From Marchantia polymorpha subsp. ruderalis (taxonomy: Eukaryota > Streptophyta > Marchantiopsida > Marchantiales > Marchantiaceae): a stretch of DNA of 64,000 nt. The notes beneath the pieces were generated by a model that saw only the letters and a program-made list of their open reading frames with translations, ran no database searches and was not told where the DNA came from. The stretch spans positions 7,336,001-7,400,000 of the forward strand of contig AP031357.1 of NCBI GenBank assembly GCA_037833965.1, written 5' to 3'. The translations under genes and the position numbers were made by a program. The first letter of the stretch is position 1. The number at the start of each line of letters is the position of its first letter. Below, piece after piece: positions 1 to 12,300 of the stretch.

Positions 1-1030
1 ATGTCCGCGGCGGAGTTCAAATTGCCAATTCAAGCGTGTGAGTAAAGTCGGCGTCGGCGGAGCGTGAAGCCGCGCATGAGAGAGAAGGCCGTTATAGCGC
101 GGAGCCGGCGCGGCCATCAAGTGATTCGACCTTCACGACCGAGAGCCGACCATGATCTCCTACGAGGAGACAGCGGGCGCCCCATTCTTGAATTTGCGAT
201 TTCAATTTCTAGTGCGAGCTGCGCGCGTCCACCTGCTAGCTGAGAGACATTCTAGACGTCACCGCGCGAAGAGTTACTCGGTGACTGAGAGAGAATTGAG
301 TACGCGACAGTTGGAATTGAGAGAAATTAGAGTTTGCAGAGGAGGCAGAAGCACGAGCAAGAGGCTCGGGCAGAGCAGAGAGAGAGTTGCGCGAACCAAT
401 TTCAAGAACGCGATGTCGAAATCGAATAGGCTGCATATGGTGCCACTCAAGCTCCCGCAGAATGGGTTGCGTGCTTTTGAGTAACGGCTGATTGCAAGGA
501 AACTTGAGTTCTTGCTGTGGGGATGGAATTACGTGTGCGTAGACATGGTGCGCGAATGGTTGGACGAGGAGCGACCAACTACGCGCGGATTGCGTCCGCA
601 TGTAGATAGATGGACTGTCCACGATTGGGCACAGGCATTGGAGAGGTGCGCAGATGACGACGGGTACCTCCTATTTGAGAGTGAGAGCGTCAAGGTAACG
701 AAGCAAGACGAAGCCTTCTTCTTGGAATTGTTCAAGCGGGAGAGGTCTTTCAAGAACGAGTACAAGACCCGCGACTACAAAGATCGTTTCCGCAGGACCG
801 TAGCGATGGCGCTGCTGCAATTGTTGCAGCCGCACCGCACTACGTACATCACGTTGTGGTAGGTATCTTTCGTAGAGCTCACATTGGCCGGAGCTCCAGT
901 TCACTGGTCGCGTATCCTACATAGGTTGATGCGACAGCATGCATTTGAGGAAAGAGGAGGAACTCTCAATCACCTCTCCCCCTTCTTGATAAACTTTTAT
1001 CACTATAAACTTCGGCGCCTACAATTCATC
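1..1030 (+). mobile_element. Old family 1 LTR fragment (U3, N-terminal half of the U3 gene)
   Basis: This stretch aligns in order with the family 1 U3 from about 13010 to 14000, beginning in the leader just before the U3 gene and ending in its conserved globular domain. It is clearly more diverged from element A than A's two LTRs are from each other, so it is an older copy. The open frame is broken in several places and is a fossil. The left end lies outside the window and the right end is cut by a reverse LTR at 1031. By order and orientation it may belong to the same LTR as 4503-4546, 9416-10243 and 57350-58366, but about 1.4 kb between the first two pieces is missing, so that link is inference. 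Confidence 0.75.
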
Positions 1031-3827
1031 TGTAATAACCCACTAAAGGCTAAAACTGCAATATAGTGGTAGAAAGGTCGAACCCACAGGGACAGAGGAA
1101 CACACAGGGTACAAAGTGTCACATTTAACAGACTATTGAGGAGTTTGAATTCTCAGGCAACTGTCACTCCCAGAAATACTGCAAGTGTCCACTCGGAGCG
1201 CACTCGGAGGTCGCACAGTGCAGCGTAACACACACACACACACACACACACCTGAAACTACAGAAACACAACCCAGAGATCCGTTAGGACCTCTACTTCA
1301 GGATTTCAGGGGGAAAGTCTCTCAAGAGTACACTCAGCGACTTCCTCTCGCCTCTCTGGCGACTACTTCCTCTCGCCTCTCTGGCGACGCACTTCCTATC
1401 TCCGTCGCAATTGTCGCCGTGTCTGCACTGTCAGCTGGTAACACCAGTCTGCGTGCCTTCTGCTTCGGCCGGCTGTATGGCTCGCACAGCGGCCGCGGTC
1501 GAATGGGAGCAGAGGGTTCTTGATGCTGCTCCTCTTCGGACTCTTCCCTCCATCGCCGCTTCCGCGGCACTCGCGCTGCAGGGGTGTGTCTCCCTTCGTC
1601 TCTCCGTCTTGATGGGGTAGAAGTCGGGGACTCCTCTGCGTCAGTATCGACCTCGTTCTCCCGCACATACTTCCCGGGATGGTCGATGGACAATGGCGGA
1701 AAATGTTCAAGCTCTGCCGCTGTCAAACAATTCCGCTGTCGATAAAAATTGATGAGGAAAGGAGAAAGATGGTTTAGAGTTCCCCCCTTCTCCTCAAACG
1801 CGTGCTGTCGCATCACCCTGTGCAGGATGCTCGCCCAGTGAATTGGAGTTCCCTCGATGACGCACTCCACAAAAGAGACCTGCCACAATGTGATGTAGCA
1901 TGCGCGGTGCGGCTGCAGTAATTGCATCAGCGCCGCGGACAGGGTCCGGCGAAATCGATCTTTGTAATCGCGGGTCCTGTACCCATTCTTGGTAGACCTC
2001 CCGGTCTTGAACAGCTCCACAAATTGCGCCTCTTCTTGCTTGGTCACCTTGATGCTCTCGCTGTCGAAAAGGAGATGCCCTGGCATGCCAGCACATCTTC
2101 CCAACGCCTGCGCCCAATCTTGGACTGTCCACCGATCAACATGCGGACGCAATCCGCGCGAGGGTGGTCCCTGTGGCTCTAGCCACTCGCGCACCATATT
2201 CGCGCAGATGTAATTCCATCCCCATAGCAAGAAATCGAGCTTTCTTGCTATTAAGCGCTCCTCGAAAGCGCGCAGCCCGTTCTGCGGCAGGCGAAGTGGC
2301 ACCATCCGCAATCTGCTCGGTCTCGTCATTGCGTTCCTGGGGTTCGCTCGCCCGCTCATTCCACTTCCGCACCGTCCGCGTTTCTTTCTCTCTCGGCAAA
2401 CTCTAATCGCTCTCAATTCCAAATCACGCGCACTCACTTCTCCCTCAATCAACAAGAAATCTCCTGTGCGACGACGACGAGAATGGTCCGCAGCCAGCAG
2501 ATGGATGCGCGCAGCGCGCACAAGAGATTGGAATCGCGAATTCAAGAATGGGACGCTCTCCGCCGCTCGGTCGAAGGTCATGGTCGTCTCTTGGTCGTGA
2601 AGAACGTCTCACTTGATGGCCGCGCCGGCTGTACGCTGGAACGGTCTTTGCTCTCACGCGCGGCTTCACGCTCCGCCGTCGTCGATTAAACTCTCACGCT
2701 CGAATTGGCGGATTTGAACTCCGCGAGCGTGTCACCCTCCGGACATGGGGGCGTAGCGCCGAAGGCGAGTTTTCCGCCTTGCGCGGTACACTTGTTCGTA
2801 CCGCCCTTCGGCCAATCTCCTTCTGCCTTGACACGTGCGTCCGCATGTCGGACAAAAATTCAACTCCTGCCTGTGCGCAGGCAAGGGCCTCGGCGGATTC
2901 TCCGCCGGTGCGGACTTTGAACATCCTCCTGTGCACAGGCGTTCGCCTGTGCGCAGGCGAATTTCGTCCGCGGCGCTGCGCTGGCGCGGAAGGCGTTGAC
3001 CGTGGTCAGCCGTCTCCGTCCAGTCTGTCCGTTCCTTGCCTCTCCGTTGGCGCTTCCGCCGCCGCAACTCCGTCCGTCCAAGAGCGCATCCACCCGTGCC
3101 GTCCGCACGGTCCGTACCTGTTGGATTACTCTGGCGGCTCTTCCGACGTACGCGGCGCTGCGCTGGCGCGGAAGGCGCCGTACACTTTCTACCTCACAAG
3201 GCGCATTTCTAGGGCCCAAGGCGGATTTTCCGCCGACGCCGAAGTGCCTGTGCACAGGCGTACGCCTGTGCGTAGGCGGACTTCGCGCCTTCCCTAACCC
3301 TACTTCGCCTGTGCACAGGCGAACGCCTTCGTCTGCGCATAGGACAAAACTTGAATCCCCCTTCCGCGTAGGCGGAATTCGCGCCGGTGGCGAACTCCTT
3401 CCGCCGTAGGCGACCGCCTCCGTTTCTTCCCGTAGCGATAACTCCCTAAGTCCTCTTCCGTTCTAAGCGTTCTTGGGCTCGTTAGAATCAGCGCGTCGAG
3501 CTCTTTCCAACGGGACCCTAACTTGGTCAAGGCGCCCGAGGGTTCACCTAATTACGGGGGTTTCCCTACAGCCGCGGACGCAACCTCCGAAGGCGGGTTT
3601 TGCGCCTTGCGCCGTAGAGATCCTAACTGCGGAGCTCGCAGGGAGGGTGGTGCCTGTGCTTGCTGCGGCACCCCAAATCCCAGATTCTACAAGATCCCTC
3701 GAGAATCCCCGCGATCTTCCGGATTCACTCTATTTTGATGTACCGAAGGCTATTTACAATGCTGCCAGGGTACAGTTTTCCAAAAATGTTTTAATTTCCT
3801 CAAAATTGCCAAAAGTGGGGTACCACA
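1031..3827 (-). mobile_element. Shortened family 1 LTR, reverse
   Basis: The left edge is the reversed LTR end (TGTAATAACCC) and the right edge the reversed LTR start (GGGGTACCACA). It carries U5, a (CA)n tract near 1229-1250, the N-terminal part of the U3 gene and the U3 leader. The middle of a full LTR is absent, so U5 lies next to the U3 gene. The flanking 5-mers (TCATC and CTGGC) do not match, so this is not a clean solo LTR. It may be two nested LTRs fused by a deletion. The U3 gene part is very close to that of element A, so at least this piece is young. Confidence 0.75.
1334..2581 (-). pseudogene. U3 gene of family 1, N-terminal part only
   Basis: About 400 codons read on the minus strand match the N-terminal third of the U3 protein of element A almost residue for residue: the MTFDRAAESV start, the LDFLLWGWN and GGTLNHLSPFLINFY blocks and the basic PRKRRW motif. 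The linker and coiled-coil regions are absent because the LTR itself is shortened. This is a fossil fragment. Its close match to A suggests a recent common source. Confidence 0.7.
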
Positions 3828-4502
3828 CTGGCGCCAAAGGCGCCGTACAATTTCCAACCCCGAAGGCGCATTTCTAGGGCCGGAGGCGGATTTCGCGCCG
3901 ACGCCGAAGCGCCTATGCGTAGGCGGTCTTCGCTCGTCCTCCTGTGCAGAGGTGTTAGTCCTCCCCGCCTACGAGTAGGCGACATTCACGGCGGACACCC
4001 CGCGGACGTCAAACCCTATTTCGCCTACGCGTAGGCGGACTTCCCTCGTCCGCGCATAGGACAAACTTTCCTCGCCTACTCGTAGGCGAGAAGCTGAGTG
4101 TCTTGCGACCTTCATAACTCCCGGATTCCTCCTCCGTTCGTGGCGTTCTTGGGCTCGTTAGAATCAGCGCGTTGAGTTCTTTTCAACGAAACCTTAACCA
4201 AGTCGAGGCGTTTGGGAATTGACCAGGTTCTGAAGGATTCCTCTAGCGCCGAAGGCGCAGCGCCGAAGGCGGATTTCGTGCCTTGCGCCGAAGGGGTTAT
4301 TCCTTCAGAGCCCGCATCTAGGGCGGTGCCTGTTCCAGACGTTGCACCCAACTCTTGGATTCTACGAGTTCTCTTGAGATTCTTCGAGATCCTCCAGTTC
4401 CACTCTATTTTGATGCACCGATGGCTATTTACACTACTGCCGCGGTACAGTTTTCCAAAAATGTTTTAATTTCCTCAAAAATACCAAAAGTGGGGTACCA
4501 CA
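3828..4502 (-). mobile_element. Family 1 LTR start fragment, reverse
   Basis: The right edge is a reversed LTR start (GTGGGGTACCACA). The content is the first ~650 bp of the family 1 U3 leader, with the structured block (around 4108-4205) and CGCCTACGCGTAGGCG palindromes. The left edge is cut by the LTR start ending at 3827, which suggests that 1031-3827 was inserted into this older reverse LTR. No coding sequence is seen. Confidence 0.75.
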
Positions 4503-4546
4503 GCCGGCGGCGGCGCTCTGTGAGCAGGTAGTACCTCTGCTGAGGT
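4503..4546 (+). mobile_element. Family 1 U3 gene sliver, left side of an interrupted LTR
   Basis: These 44 bases match the family 1 U3 gene just before the coiled coil (element A about 15412-15458). The match resumes at 9411 after the family 2 solo LTR. Bases 4542-4546 (GAGGT) are the left copy of that solo LTR's target duplication. Confidence 0.8.
4542..4546. repeat. Left target-site duplication GAGGT of the family 2 solo LTR
   Basis: GAGGT directly precedes the LTR at 4547. The same five bases directly follow it at 9411-9415. The flanking family 1 sequence reads continuously across the two copies. Confidence 0.9.
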
Positions 4547-7500
4547 TGTAATAACCCACCAAAGGCTAAAACTGCAGTATGGTGGTAAAAAGATCAAACC
4601 CACAGGGACAGAGGCAACACACAGAGTAAAAGTGTCACGTTTAACAGACTTTTGTAGAGTTTGAATTCTAGGCGACTGTCACTCCCAGAAATACTGCAGT
4701 GCTCGACTCGGAGGCTCGACTCGGAGGAGGATCTCGACTCGGAGGATGCTCGGAGGATGCACGGTACAGCGTGGTCACTCAACACACACACACACACACC
4801 TGAAACTGGCAAAAAGCACAATTCGGAGGTCGGTCAGGACCTCCGCTTCGGATTTCAGGAGGAAAGTGTCTCACAAGTTCACTCAGAGGTTCTGCAGGTA
4901 GTGCCTCCCACTCCGGCTTTTACTGCCCTTCCGCCAGGAACTAGCGGGGGTACCCGGACTGGACTTCCCACTTCGGAACGAAGCCTCTACATACGCCGTG
5001 GACGTCACCTTCGACTATCACACCAAACGCAGGGAGTGCAGACCCGACTGAGAACTTACTGAAAACACGATCCAGTAACACACACACAACCTGAATTACA
5101 AACCAAGGTTTACACGAAGTAATACAACTTCACATTGGCATTCAGGGGAAACTTCCCGTAGGAGTACAATCAGGAAATGTCACTCGAAGGAGTAAGGGGG
5201 AACTGTTCAAGTATCTAACTCGCAGCCGGCTCTGAGCATCAGAAATCACCCGCAGGTGCAGATCCGCATTACTCAAGTCTCTAACCGGGTACTAGCTCTG
5301 AACATTCAGCCGAAGGCCTTCAACTACAACATACGGTAACTTCGCTATGCTGCAGCTTCTCTACGTGGTGCCAGGACCAAAATGCACAAACACGCCAAGA
5401 AAGTGAGTTCTTGATCTGCACTTCCGAAACTGGAAGAGTCCCAAGGCAAAACGCCTTGATCTACTTTATACCCTCAAAAGATCCTAACTAGCACTACGCT
5501 ATCCTATCTACTACTCGCAGCATCTGCGCGAAACCAAACTACTCTACTGCACTCGGCAGATCCGGTGCTGCGCCTCCTGCGCACCGGACTGCTCCGCTTA
5601 CTGTCTCTACCTTGCCAGTCTTCCGACCGGCTGCGTAACCCCAGGCGTCGGAGCGCTGTGGTGACTTCCGACTGCAAGTGCGCCATAGTGTCGCGCGCAC
5701 CCGACAAGAAGGTTTCTAATTTTCTCGCCGCCGACTCCGACTGTCACCCTCCGTCAATGCCGCCGCCCGAAGCTCGAACTCCCTGAGTGTGATCCTCTCT
5801 TGAGCTGCCACCTCCCAATGGGCGTATCCTTTAGACAACGAGTCACCTGTGTCGCCAACTCTCCTCGCGCCCTGCAGCTGCTCTCCACCTCTGCCAGCTG
5901 CATTTCTGCTTCCGCACGTTGTGCCCTCAAATCCGAGCACTCGGATTGCAAGTTGCGCAACAACTCCTCATCCTCCTTGCGGGCTCTTTGACTTTCTTCT
6001 AAGGCGCGCGTCTGGCGCGTAAGCTCGGCTGCTAGGACTTGGTTCTGTCTCCGCTACTCCTGCAATTCCGACTCGATCTTTGCCCGTATTAGCTCGGCAT
6101 CCGCCTGACTTTTCGTCGCCGCATCCTCCCTCTGCTACTGCAAGGCTTGGTATAGCTTTTGTGTGACCGCCAGGTGTTGTCGGAGGGCGGTGTTCCTATC
6201 CACATATACTCCGCACCTAGAGGCCCACTTTGCCACCTTGCTCCTCGTCCTTCGCCTGATAGTCTCCACATAAGACTGCGGTTTTAAAGCACTTGCGTAT
6301 TTGGATGTCTTGCGATCCAGATATCGCAGGAGTGGAACTATCTGTTCGCACAGCACCCCTGTTGGCGTTTTCTGTACCGAATCCGCTTCCTGTTCTTCCG
6401 AGCTCGTCTCATCCTCAGTCTTGAGGATTTCAGTCGCCACCGAATCCCTTGGCGACTCCCTAGAACTGTGGCGCGCAGCAGCTTCCGCGACGACTGCTGC
6501 TCCACTGCCTGCTAAAATATCCAGGGCAGTGGGAGATCCCACTGCTTGAGCCCCTGTTCCGGCTCGATCTTCGGTTTCTGAAGGGGTCGACGCCGCAGTG
6601 ACTCTTGTCACTCTTGCACCGCCTGCTTCTGCTGCCTGTCCTTCCGGCGCAATCTGCGCGGAAGGTGTCCTCGCTGAAGGTGCGTCCGCCGAAGGCGGCC
6701 GCACACTGGTCGTTGGCCCCATCCGTCTCGCAGTCGGCGAATCCGGCCGACTCTCTGTTGTCCGACTCGTAGTCGGCCGACCAGCAGTTGTCCAACTGGG
6801 AGTCGGATACACCCTGCGCGTCTTGACTCCACTTGGCCTGCTTGCTGGTGGCGTTTTCCCAGAAGTGCCTTCCGCCGAAGACGACCCTCTGAGGATTGTT
6901 GGCTCGTCAGCCAAACTCTCTTCTGCTTCCGGCCTGCTGTCCGGTTCAACGCGCCGTTCAGTTGGCCTTCCTTCCGCTTGTCGGCCTTCAGTCATCCGAC
7001 TCGCAGTCGGCCGACTGTCAGTCCGTCCATCTCCTCCCGAAGGCCGTGGTGCCTTCTGTGCAGAGGTATCTGCCGTCTTCCCTAGAATCTGAGCGATTAT
7101 CTCCTCCTGTGTGAGATTCCGCCGGGTCGGAGTTCGCCCGGTCTCCTCAGTACCAGTTGGCATATTGCGTGCCCTCTGTTTTGGTCGACTGTGAGGCTCG
7201 GGGGTGGGCCGACCACGAGTCGGCGCAGCTGGCACTTCCGGCTGCATGTCCTCAGGTCTCTCATCCCACTTCCGCTTTCGCGGAATGCGCTCACTTCGAC
7301 GTTCTTCTGCTGCTCTTGCTGGAGCCGGAGCCGGAGGCGTACTGGCAGGTTCCTCGTCCGGATCCGTGTCTACTTCGGCCTCCCTCGAATATCTACCTGG
7401 ATAGTTCCGGGTCAGCTGCGGAAACCGTGTTTTCTCAGCATTTGTCAAACATCCCATCGCCCGATAAAACACGATCAAGTAAGGCGAGAGATGATTGAGG

Positions 7501-9410
7501 GTTCCTCCTTTCTCTTCTTGCGCATGTTGGCGCGTCACCTTCCACAGGAGCCGTGCCCAATGCACTGGAGCTCCTGACAATACTAGCTCCACAAATTCTA
7601 CTTGCCAACCATGCATGTAAGCGGTCTTGGTCGGCTGCAATATCTGCAGCAATGCAGTCGCGACATTTCTCCGCAATCGATCTTTGTAATCACGTGTCCG
7701 GAAACCGTTCTTGGGATGCCTGGCGACTTTGAAGAGCTCATTGTAAGAGACTTCTTCCTCCTGGGACACCTTCACGCTATCGGCCTCGAAGAGGAGGTCC
7801 CCTTCCTCGCCGGCACACCTGCCCAACACCTGCGCCCAGTTGCAAATGTCTCATCTCTCTGGGTGTGGGCGGAATCCGCGAGAGGGCTTGTGTCTCTCCT
7901 GCAGATACTCGCGCACCATCTCCGGACATGTCCAGTTCCACCCCCATAGGAGAAAATCAAGCTTCAGCCTCAGCAGCACATCTTGAAATGCGCGTAGACC
8001 GATCTGCGGCACCCTGAGTGGAGACACTCGCAGCTGGGGAACCTTCGACATTGCGTTGCCTGCACACACAAACGTTCTCCCTTTCGCTCGCTCTCTCACA
8101 ATCGCCACTGCGCGTCGGCCGCTCAAGCACTAACTGCTCACTCTCTCTGCGCTCAAGCTCAAGATCGCTACTCGCAATTCTCTCCAAGGTCTGCCAAGAT
8201 CCTTGCGCAACTCGTCTCCGCACTCTCTACTCTCACTGCAGGTCGCTCCGCCCTTGCGCGTAATCTTGGAAACTGGAAAGCGCAAAGTCAAGAATGAGAG
8301 AATGAGACTGGAGCGCAGTCTTTTCTTCTCCGATTTCAAGAACGTCCAACGTTCTTACTGGTTACAACGTACGCAGCCGGCTATACGGCTTAACGGTTCG
8401 CCCTTTGCATGCGCGAATTCACGTCTCCGCACTGCGCGCATTCGCATGCGTAAATGTTGAATTCTCCCGCCGCCGCCACCTTCCGGACTCGAGTCCGCTG
8501 CAGGGTATACGTCGGCCCTGTTGTCTTTTCCTAACCCGTCCCTCACCGGAGGCGTGTCGCCGCTGGTGCGTTCATTATCCGTCGGCGCCTTGCTAGAGGC
8601 GCACATCTAGTCGGAGCGAATTACGCCGGCGCGCAGTCGTGCCGCTTATTTTGTCCTTTATGCCTCGTCCGTTGCTGCCGGCGCATATCCGCCAGCGCAA
8701 CTCATGCCAGCGCATCCGGCCGTCAGCGCCACGTCGGAGGCGTACATCCGACCGGCGCTTTCCTTCCATGAACAGCCGCCAAAGGCGCTTCCGACTCTGA
8801 GTTGGTTTCCTCCTATGAGCGCGTGATTCCGCCGAAGGCGCATCGCCGAGGGCGTACGGGAATCCTTTCCGGCTGTGAATCCTAGCGCGAACGGCGCATG
8901 TCCGGCTACGAGTTTTCCGACGCTCATAACTTCTCCGTCCCTGATCTATCTCCAACGCTCTTGGGCTCGTTAGAACAAGCGTCTCGAGCTCTTTCTAATG
9001 CAACTTCAACCAACTGGATCTACCGTGTATCCCGATCGTTATGAAGGTTTTCCCTTTCCGCGCTAGCGGCGCTTCGCCGAAGGCGCACTCATGGTCGGAC
9101 GCCTTTAGAGGTCCGGGCCCTTCTCCTGACGTCTTTAGCAAAACCTCCTCCTGAGGTGTCTGCGCCGGAAGCGTAGCTTCCTTATACGCTGGAGGCGCGT
9201 GAGTAGAGACACCTCAGAAAAGGAGCTTTTGCCGAAGGCGCCGAAGACATTGGCGTTGGTACATCCGACTACGTGATTCTTTGTGTCCTCGTGACGATCT
9301 CATCAATCCACTCTATTTAACGTACCCTTTTCTAACTACAAACACTGCTTCGGTACTAGTTTTCTAAAATTGTTTAAATTCTGCAAAAAAACAAAAAGTG
9401 TGTTACCACA
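4547..9410 (-). mobile_element. Full-length family 2 solo LTR, reverse
   Basis: The element runs from TGTAATAACCC to GTGTGTTACCACA on the plus strand, 4864 bp, the size of the 5' LTR of element B (4868 bp). It is flanked by perfect GAGGT duplications at 4542-4546 and 9411-9415, the hallmark of an insertion that later lost its internal region by LTR-LTR recombination. On the minus strand it holds the structured U3 block (about 8935-9045), the U3 gene (about 8060 down to 5500), the TATA box and hairpin (near 5446-5475), a (CA)n tract and U5. The U3 gene is a fossil with several breaks, so this copy is older than element B. Confidence 0.92.
5504..8060 (-). pseudogene. Broken U3 gene inside the family 2 solo LTR
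   Basis: The minus strand carries the whole family 2 U3 gene region. It starts with the MSKVPQLRVSPLRV block near 8050, followed by the LDFLLWGWN and GGTLNHLSPYLIVFYR globular domain and the basic PRKRKW motif. The linker has many palindromes, the coiled coil follows, and the frame ends in the RRRRSTGSAEC tail near 5504. The reading frame is broken several times; the longest open part is 6135-7829. It is a fossil of the gene that is open in element B. Confidence 0.85.
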
Positions 9411-9415
9411 GAGGT

Positions 9416-10243
9416 ACTTGGATTGCAAAATTGATAAATACGCGGATCCTCGCCAGCCTGGGTCCTACGTCGAGTTAGTGCGCAGGCGAACTCGCACTAA
9501 AGTCCACACCAGCAAGCTGCTAGCTCGGGTGGACCGGGAACTTAAAGAGTTGCGGGAGGAGTATGACTGCTTGTGGGGTCAATACAATCTCGTGCGGAAG
9601 TCGCACACCCACTACGACAAGTTGAAGAAGGAGAGACTGGAAGAGCTCACCAAGGATCTGGTGAAGACCATAGAAGCACTGATTTCTGAGAAGACTCAGA
9701 ATCAGGTTCTGTCAGAGGAGCTTGTGCGACAGACGCGGTTGTTGGAGGAGTGTCAGCTCGCACGACAGGCGGATGAGGATTTAATCCGCAAGCTGCAGTC
9801 GGAGTGCGGAGAGTTGAGAGCTCAGCGTGCGGAGGCCGAATCGCAGTTGGTAGTAATTGAAGATGATCGCAAGCGAGAGGCAGATCGCACGAAGGAAGAG
9901 ATGGCGAGGCGAGTCGCCCACTGTCTCAAGGGCTACGCCCACTGGGAAGTGCCGGCGCAGGAGAAACTCACCCTGCGTGAGTTAGAGCTTCGTGCAGCCG
10001 GGTTGTTGGCAGGTGACAGTCGGAGTTGGCGGCGGGTAGCAAAGAAGTTGGACTCTTTTCTATCGAAGGCGCGGGATACCATGTCCACCCTTGAGACGGA
10101 GGTTTCCGCGGTGCTGCAGCGTTTGGGACTGCGCAATCGAGCTGAGGACTGGCAGGGTATGGAGTTAGTGCGCGGCAGTCCGTCGCGCAGGAGGCGAAGC
10201 ACAGGTTCCGCGGAGTGTAGTGTAGCGTGGTTCCGTGTAGGCG
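9416..10243 (+). pseudogene. C-terminal part of a family 1 U3 gene (coiled coil), outer LTR
   Basis: This continues the sequence interrupted at 4546. It encodes the coiled-coil region and the conserved RRRRSTGSAECSVAWFR tail of the U3 protein and is open to its end. It belongs to the outermost forward family 1 LTR, whose remaining R-U5 part resumes at 57345 after the 47-kb nested insertion. Bases 10239-10243 (AGGCG) are the left target duplication. It is an incomplete fossil, cut off from its N-terminal half by insertions. Confidence 0.8.
10239..10243. repeat. Left target-site duplication AGGCG of the nested block
   Basis: AGGCG precedes the reversed LTR end at 10244, and AGGCG at 57345-57349 follows the reversed LTR start at 57344. 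The family 1 U3 gene end (9416-10243) and the R-U5 piece (57350-58366) are continuous in a normal LTR, which supports a real insertion at this point. Confidence 0.85.
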
Positions 10244-10898
10244 TGTAATAACCCACTAAAGGCTAAAACTGCAATATAGTGGTAGAAAGGTCGAACCCAC
10301 AGGGACAGAAGAACACACGGGGTACAAAGTGTCACGTTTAGCAGACTATTGAGGAGTTTGAATTCTCAGGCGACTGTCACTACCAGAAATACTGCAAGTG
10401 TCCACTCGGAGCGCACTCGGAGGTCGCACAGTGCAGTGTAACACACACACACACACACACCTGAAACTACAGAAACACAACCCAGAGATCCGTTAGGACC
10501 TCTACTCAAGATTTCAGGGGGAAAGTCTCTCAAGAGTGCACTCAGCGAAGCTGCGGGTAGTGACTTCCAACTCCGGCTTTTACAACACTTCCACTAGCTT
10601 GCTGCTAGCGTAGGAAACCTGGTTTGGACTGCCTACTTCGGATCGAAGTCACTCATACGCGGTGAACAACACTCTCAACTCACAAAACGCGCAGAGAACA
10701 CAGGTCCGCATTGAAGAACTCACTGAGAAACATTCCAGTAACACAACAACAGTCTATTGAAGAGTTTGAATTCTCAGGCACTTGTCATTCCCAGAAATAC
10801 TACAGGGGTTACCCTATAGGCACCTGCTGCAGCGTAACCTGAATTTACAACCAAGGCTTACACGAAGTAACAAAACTTCACTTTGGCATTCAGGGGAA
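10244..10898 (-). mobile_element. Family 1 LTR end (U5-R), left boundary of the 47-kb insertion
   Basis: It starts with TGTAATAACCC directly after AGGCG and carries reversed U5 with a (CA)n tract at 10441-10460. It breaks off inside R at about 10898, where a forward LTR start begins. The matching right boundary is a reversed LTR start ending at 57344, followed by AGGCG. The simplest reading is that this is the 3' LTR remnant of a reverse element whose 5' LTR remnant ends at 57344. Confidence 0.8.
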
Positions 10899-11907
10899 GT
10901 GGTACCCCACTTTTGGTAATTTTGAGAAATTAAAACATTTTTGGAAAACTGTACCACGGCAGCAATGTAAATAGCCTTCGGTGCATCAAAATAGAGTGAA
11001 TTCGGAAGATCGCAGAGATTCTCGAGGGACCTCGTAGAATCTAGGAGTTGGGTGCAGCGTCAAGGAAGGGCACCACCCTCCCTGCGAGCTCTGAAGGTAT
11101 GACCCCTTCGGCGCAAGGCGCAAAATCCGCCCTCGGCGCTACGCCCTCGGCGGTAGGGAAATCCTTCATATTTAGGTCAACCCCCAAACGCCTTGACCAG
11201 GTTAGGGTGTCGTTGGAAAAAGCTCGACGTGCTGATTCTAAGGAGCCCAAGAACGCCACAAACGGATGAGGACTCCGGGAGTTATGAAGGTTGTAAGATA
11301 CTCAGCTTTCCGCCTGCGCACAGGCGAAGAAGTTTTGTCCTATGCGCGGACAAAGGAAGTTCGCCTGCGCACAGGCGAAGTAGGGTTTTGATGTAGGCGC
11401 GAAGTTCGCCTACGCACAGGCGTCCGCCTGTGCACAGGCGCTTCGGCGTCGGCGGGAAATCCGCCTTCGGCCCTAGAAATGCGCCTTCGGAGGTAGAAAT
11501 TGTACGGCGCCTTCTGCGCCAGCGCAACGGCGCGGACGAGCAAGGAGTCGTCAGAATAGTAAAATCCGTACGGACCGTACGGACTGTACGGACGGGACGG
11601 ATGGATGCTCTCGTGGTCGGGCGGAGTTGCGGCGGCGAGAGCGCCGACGGAGAGACAAGGAACGGACAGTCTGGCGGGAGGCTGTTGACCGCGGTCAACG
11701 CCTTCTGCGCCAGCGCATTGACGCGGACGGACTTCGCCTACGCGCAGGCGAGCGCCTGCGCACAGGCGGGTGAAGTTCCGCGCCGGCGGAGAATCCGCCG
11801 AGGAGTCCGCCTGCGCACAGGCGGGAGTTGAACTTTTGTCCGACGTGCGGACAAGCGCAGAGGCAGAGGAGGATTGGCTGAGGAGCGGTACGAACTAGTG
11901 TACCGCG
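10899..11907 (+). mobile_element. Family 1 LTR start fragment, target of element A
   Basis: The first ~1 kb of a family 1 U3, starting GTGGTACCCCAC. It carries the structured block at 11163-11290, where CCTTCATA and TATGAAGG close the domain, and several CGCCTGYGCACAGGCG palindromes. It also has tandem CCGTACGG-type repeats near 11565-11600. It stops at 11907, exactly where the 5' LTR of element A starts. The last five bases before A are CCGCG. The expected second copy of CCGCG after A is not found, because the right end of A is lost. Confidence 0.8.
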
Positions 11908-12179
11908 TGTGGTACCCCACTTTTGGCAATTTTGAGGAAATTAAAACATTTTTGGAAAACTGTACCCTGGCAGCATTGTAAATAGCCTTCGGTACATCAA
12001 AACAGAGTGAATCCGGAAGATCGCGGGGATTCTCGAGGGATCTTGTAGAATCTGGGATTTGGGGTGCCGCAGCACGCACAGGCACCACCCTCCCTGCGAG
12101 CTCCGCAGTTAGGATCTCTACGGCGCAAGGCGCAAAACCCGCCTTCGGAGGTTGCGTCCGCGGCTGTAGGGAAACCCCC

Positions 12180-12300
12180 GTAATTAGGTCAACCCTCGGG
12201 CGCCTTGACCAAGTTAGGGTCCCGTTGGAAAGAGCTCGACGCGCTGATTCTAACGAGCCCAAGAACGCTTGGAACGGACGAGGACCTAGGGAGTTATCGC
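12180..12300 (+). promoter_or_regulatory. Conserved structured U3 block, element A 5' LTR
   Basis: The main hairpin is at 12221-12257. The left arm contains CGTTGGAAAGAGC, the loop is TCGACGC and the right arm is GCTGATTCTAACGAG. It is followed by CCCAAGAACG and later by GGGAGTTAT. The same block, with the same spacing, occurs in families 2 and 3, whose surrounding U3 is otherwise unrelated. Its role is unknown. It could act as DNA (enhancer or protein site) or as RNA near the 3' end of the genome transcript. The same block recurs in the 3' LTR at about 23367-23487. Confidence 0.6.

Noticed and set aside
2779-3297. 172-codon frame in the family 1 leader, repeated in other copies
   Set aside because: Opposite or overlapping frames are equally open. 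The peptide is made of palindrome-derived repeats (VHRRTPVRRRT) and is not kept in family 2.
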